A stretch of 64,000 nt of DNA from Cannabis sativa (lineage: Eukaryota; Streptophyta; Magnoliopsida; Rosales; Cannabaceae): assembly GCF_029168945.1 (NCBI RefSeq), contig NC_083605.1:74914969-74978968 (forward strand). The letters run 5' to 3'. The notes beneath the pieces were generated by a model that saw nothing but the letters and a program-made list of their open reading frames with translations, was not told the origin of the DNA and did not search any database. Positions 60,401-64,000 of the stretch are shown piece after piece. Within the stretch, counting starts at the first letter, position 1. The number at the start of each line of letters is the position of its first letter. Both the position numbers and the translations under genes were made by a program.

Positions 60401-60996
60401 CAAATCCCATGACTCTGATTTGTCACAATTTTTTACCATCTATTAGCAACATCAAACAAGTGATACTCCAACTGGGAAATCAAACTCGTTGTACAGATTA
60501 ATGAACCCCAAATAAGTGTTCAAACTTACTAAAATTGTATCAAGCAAATACCATTCAGCTTAAAAGTGAGTGTAGATAAATGAATAGATTAATGAATCAA
60601 AATAAATGTAAGCTTAAATGAAATAATACTAGACAAGAGAGAGAGAGAGTAGTTATGTACCTGAGTGGCTTTGATAACAGCTCCTCTGGCCAAATACAGA
60701 GTCATACGGCTAGTGAGATTAAAGCTCCCTGTTAAGTAAACCCCAGGTGGTATGTAAAGAAGCGTACCACCTCTTCTTCTCAGATGCTCAATTCGATAAA
60801 TTGCCTCACGAAACGCTTTTGTATTCAACGTTCGTCCATCACCGACACCCCCAAAGTCCGTAATCGAAATCTTATCGTTTCGGTACCTCATTGGTACTAT
60901 GCCAGAGCACGTTACCAGTTCCGCCGCCGAGAGAGAGCTCAACAACGGAGCCACAGCACAGAGACAGAGCAAAAACGAACCCGCAAATCGAAGCAT
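57490..60996 (-). CDS. Polygalacturonase-like GH28 protein, five exons
   Basis: Exons on the minus strand: 60996-60661, 59243-59123, 59003-58829, 58500-58430, 58127-57490; 446 residues. A signal peptide (MLRFAGSFLLCLCAVAPLLS) precedes ISITDFGGVGDGRTLNTKAF and YIPPGVYLTGSFNLTS. GH28 motifs: NTD at 228-230 (in SPNTDGIDP), DD at 251-252 (STGDDLVAIKSG), FAGIAVGSETSGG in place of the usual G/SHG, and IHVKT in place of RIK. This is the pattern of the plant non-canonical clade annotated as probable polygalacturonase; acid-pectin hydrolysis in the wall is expected but not certain. Intron 4 has a GC donor (CCAG|GCAAGT). An upstream in-frame ATG (61089) lies in the probable leader; the signal peptide favours 60996. 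Confidence 0.94.
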
Positions 60997-61160
60997 TTTA
61001 AATAAGGAAAGAATTTTTTTGAGGGTTCGTGGTTTGGATTTTCCCGAGAAAATTAGCAGGAGAGTGACAAAAAGTGCTTTAACAAACAATGATTTACGGA
61101 ATAATTATAACAAAAGGAAAAGTACAAATCAAATCAATGAAGTATTTGATTATAGATCTG

Positions 61161-61530
61161 CAAAATGATCCAAGTAGAAAGCTCCAAAATGGAAAATGAA
61201 ACGATCGATTAATAAATAAATAATATAACCTGCATTAATCATAATAATAATACAAATTAATTCAATTCAACACAGATATATACCAAAGAACCGAATCTTA
61301 ATATCATAAGAAGCAAGCAAGAGCATGAAAATTAAAATACAAGAAAAGATTCAGAACTTGAAAAGAGAAAAAGAAAAAGTAAAATACCAGTGAGTGTGAG
61401 TGAGAGTGAGAGGTTTTGAGGTTGGATTGTCAACTGTAATGGCGGCTGAAGAGGTTTGTTTGGTTGGTCTGAAAGTGATTACTTCTTCTTCTTCTTCTTC
61501 TTTCTTTCTTCAATGGTATTTATATAAAGA
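61161..61530 (-). promoter_or_regulatory. Polygalacturonase leader intron and TATA box
   Basis: CTTTATATAAATA on the minus strand (61529-61517) is a good TATA box, with a (GAA)n tract just below (61500-61482). A leader intron is likely: donor CACTG|GTATTTTAC near 61387 and acceptor CATTTTGCAG ending at about 61160. Confidence 0.6.
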
Positions 61531-61559
61531 GAAAGTTAAAGCTAAAGGAAGCTATGTTG

Positions 61560-62358
61560 CAAACTTCTGATTCTGCTCATAAATAAATAAAATAAATAAA
61601 CTAATTAATTAAAATAAATTATTTTATTTTATTATAAAAGAAAAATAAAAGTGTGTATTTATTTTGTTATTATTACTGAACTTCTCCTCGTGAGTAGAGC
61701 CGTTACGTATTGAAAGTGATTTTTTATTTTCTTTTTACATTTTTTTCTTTCTAAATTAAATCGCATAATTATGACGTAATTTACAATTTTTTGTCATAAT
61801 AATTTATATTTAATTAATTTTTGTGTGTGAAAAGAAATAATTTTTTTTTAAATTTATTATTGTTTCAATATTATTTTTATTTTTAAAAAATTTTGAATAA
61901 TTTATAGTGTCGAAAATAAATTTGAAATTTTTTAAACACATATAGTAAATTAAAATATCAAAATTTTATTTTCGATACTATACTGTGTAACGAACAATAT
62001 TATAAAATAATTACAAAAATATTTTCACATATAATTCCAAATGTGAATTGATTAAAAAATTATAATTACCATTTCTCTTTTAATCAATTACCAAAGAAAA
62101 AAATGTTCCGTTGGGTAAAATTTGAAGTGAGAGGTAGCCATAAATGATAAATGTAGAACGTGAATATGAATACGTGTAGTCTGTTGAAATTTATTACTAC
62201 ATTTGAAAGAAAAAAAAATGAAATAATTTAAGCATGATCAGATGATCCAACGGTCAAAAAGACAAAAAGTGCTCTTAAATAACATTTTTCAATTGTTGAT
62301 AGAAATTAAATGAGTTCCAAAACATTATTTTATAGTATTATTTTGACTAATTTTCTTT
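61560..62358. other. AT-rich intergenic region
   Basis: Upstream of the polygalacturonase gene. No gene or bounded element recognised. Confidence 0.5.
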
Positions 62359-62731
62359 GGGTAAATATCATTTTGGATTCTGTGTTTTGCAAAAATTATT
62401 AATTAGACTTTCTATTTTGTTAAATAACAAAATAGACTATGTATTTTCTAAAATGGTACAAATGGGACCCTGAATTGATTTTTTGTTAAAATAAAATTTA
62501 ATTATAATCCGATCTAAAAGTGTTATGACAAAATTATTTACATTTTCTTTATCTGTTCTTATTATGAATTGTTTTCAAGTTGATTATATTAAAAAAAAAA
62601 TTGTCAAAAATTAAGCTCAAGTTCTTATTTTTACTATTTTAGAAAATACAAGGTCTATTTTGTCATTTAAGAAAACACAGGGTCCAATCGGTAACTTTTA
62701 CAAAACACAGGGTCCAAAATAGTATTTACCC
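62359..62731. mobile_element. GGGTAAATA MITE, complete, 9-bp TSD
   Basis: 373 bp, ends GGGTAAATATCATTTTGGA and TCCAAAATAGTATTTACCC, flanked by ATTTTCTTT at 62350-62358 and 62732-62740. Confidence 0.9.
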
Positions 62732-62740
62732 ATTTTCTTT

Positions 62741-63319
62741 CTTTGTTTTGTCGGTGTTGTATTATTGGTGAAAATTAAGAAGTAGTACCATTATTTTTTT
62801 TCTTATAATTTTTTTAGTTACTTTTTAAAAACAAATATTTAAATCTTTTTTTTATTTTTTTTATAATAATGTTTGTTATACTCATAACATCATTCATGTA
62901 AACTTTTAATTTTTTTTTTTGAATAATTTATAGAAGTATCTTTGAAATTTTCTAAACATGCATGATAAACTGAAATATTAAGAATTATGTTTACAGTATT
63001 GCAAACTATTTGAAATTTTTCTAAAATCTACAAGAATGATATTATAACTATAATGAATACTGCTATAAAAAAAATTAAAAAAAATATTTCAACATACGAT
63101 TTCGAGAGTATAACTTGACTAAAAGATTATAATAGTAGATTATAATTATCACACCTCAAATCAAAAACCTCAACAAAAAGAATGACAAAATTTAGAAAGA
63201 TAGTATATAAATATTTTATCATTTTACTTTACATATATAAAAATAAAAATAATTAAATATTTCCAAAATATACTTAATTAATATTATTTGTTTTAACGTA
63301 AATACCTTGAGTTTTTAAT
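62741..63319. other. AT-rich intergenic region
   Basis: Nothing supported beyond short A/T runs. Confidence 0.5.
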
Positions 63320-64000
63320 TGTTGCTCCTAAAATCGCCCAATATACGTGGACCAGTCAGGAAGGGACACGTGGATCAAATTACCTGAGAAGAACTGCTAA
63401 GTCTTTAAATGACACCAGGAAGCGTTATTCGCATGGGTCCCGGAAGATACACCCGGAGTACAAGGTACTCTCGGAAGCGAGCATAGCTCAAAGGCACTCC
63501 GGGACGTGTCAGGTCTCTCCCGAGACATCAAGTCGCATTTAATGCCGCATGGGAGGAAGCGTGTTGGGACTGTGCACGCAATAAAGTCTGACGGCACATT
63601 CCCCAAACAGCAGCGCTACAGTAATGATCATTTAAATCTAGCGACGGCTACTCTGCGAAGAGTCACGTCAATCATAAGACAAAAAGGACATTCTCCATAA
63701 AAACCCTACAGCACCTAGGGATTTGACCATGCATCACCCATGGTAGATTCATCGGAAATGCCCAACTTTATGGATACTTACAGACACATGTGTAAGTACA
63801 ATTATAGGGATTGCCCCACTAAAACACTATAAATACCCCCTCAAAGCTCATTTAATGGGGTCGGAAAAATCTTGGGCAGCAAGAGCAAACAGAGAAAAAA
63901 GCTCACCAAGAACATTCCTTGTATTAAAGAGAGAAACATTCTCCCAAGTGTAAGATCTGTATTAAAGACATCCATAAATATCAGTGGCTCGTGGACTAAG
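63320..64000 (+). mobile_element. LTR of a retrotransposon, cut by the window end
   Basis: Begins TGTTGCTCC after an AT-rich flank and is abruptly GC-richer. It has an LTR-style promoter CTATAAATACCCCC (63828) about 500 bases in, followed by a leader-like region with GCAAGAGCAAACAGAG. No gene frame. Size and build suggest Ty3/Gypsy, but the class is a guess because the rest lies outside. Confidence 0.6.

Noticed and set aside
61005..61089. Upstream start that would add 31 residues to the polygalacturonase
   Set aside because: The extension is followed by a second, better signal peptide at 60996 and lies in a likely spliced leader.

Overview
This is nuclear DNA from a flowering plant, almost certainly a eudicot. 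It is AT-rich, with spliced GT-AG genes, TATA boxes and plant-specific families (WRKY group III, GH28 polygalacturonase, GDSL lipase, SBT2-type subtilase propeptide, Cassandra TRIM). A Rosales/Cannabaceae origin is my guess and is not shown by the sequence. Most of the window is intergenic DNA filled with small transposons, with about seven intact or near-intact genes.

Layout: (1) 1-1131, minus strand: a WRKY group III transcription factor whose 3' end leaves the window; a tRNA-derived SINE sits in its intron 2. (2) 1.2-18.6 kb: intergenic MITEs, a 9-bp-TSD Mutator-like element, a decayed LINE, a Cassandra element nested in a foldback MITE, a TE-like two-ATG locus, a CACTA-like element and a possible LTR. 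(3) 18.67-27.19 kb: a tandem duplication of a gene for a small His/Gly/Met-rich protein that begins MASMQC. Copy 1 is intact. Copy 2 has one premature TAG and at least four transposon insertions that copy 1 lacks. (4) 28.25-29.69 kb: the 3' part of a decayed LINE. (5) 31.02 kb: a third MASMQC gene with an unrelated Lys/Asp-rich body but a related 3'-UTR exon. (6) 31.98-35.05 kb, minus: a complete six-exon alpha/beta-hydrolase of the KANSL3/TEX30 type, with E2F, site II and telo-box motifs upstream. (7) 35.3-45.2 kb: LTR-like pieces, a GDSL lipase fragment, a 29-A tract ending a possible retroposed segment, a Cassandra solo LTR and MITEs. (8) 45.28-45.74 kb, minus: a previously easy-to-miss three-exon gene encoding only a subtilase I9 propeptide. 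(9) 46-55.5 kb: a long-TIR element, a complete Cassandra TRIM with perfect TSD, foldback MITEs, a degenerate GC-rich hexamer array and a fragment resembling the N terminus of a STY46-type Raf-like kinase. (10) 56.53 kb, plus: a secreted His-rich protein, tail-to-tail with (11) 57.49-61.0 kb, minus: a five-exon GH28 polygalacturonase with one GC-AG intron. (12) 61.5-64 kb: a MITE and the 5' part of a large LTR cut by the window edge.

The genes do not form a pathway. The best candidates for undescribed biology are the MASMQC family, where a fixed N terminus and 3'-UTR architecture carry different low-complexity bodies, and the stand-alone propeptide gene, which could be a protease inhibitor. 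All exon coordinates were derived by hand from splice sites and protein-family match; no database search was possible.
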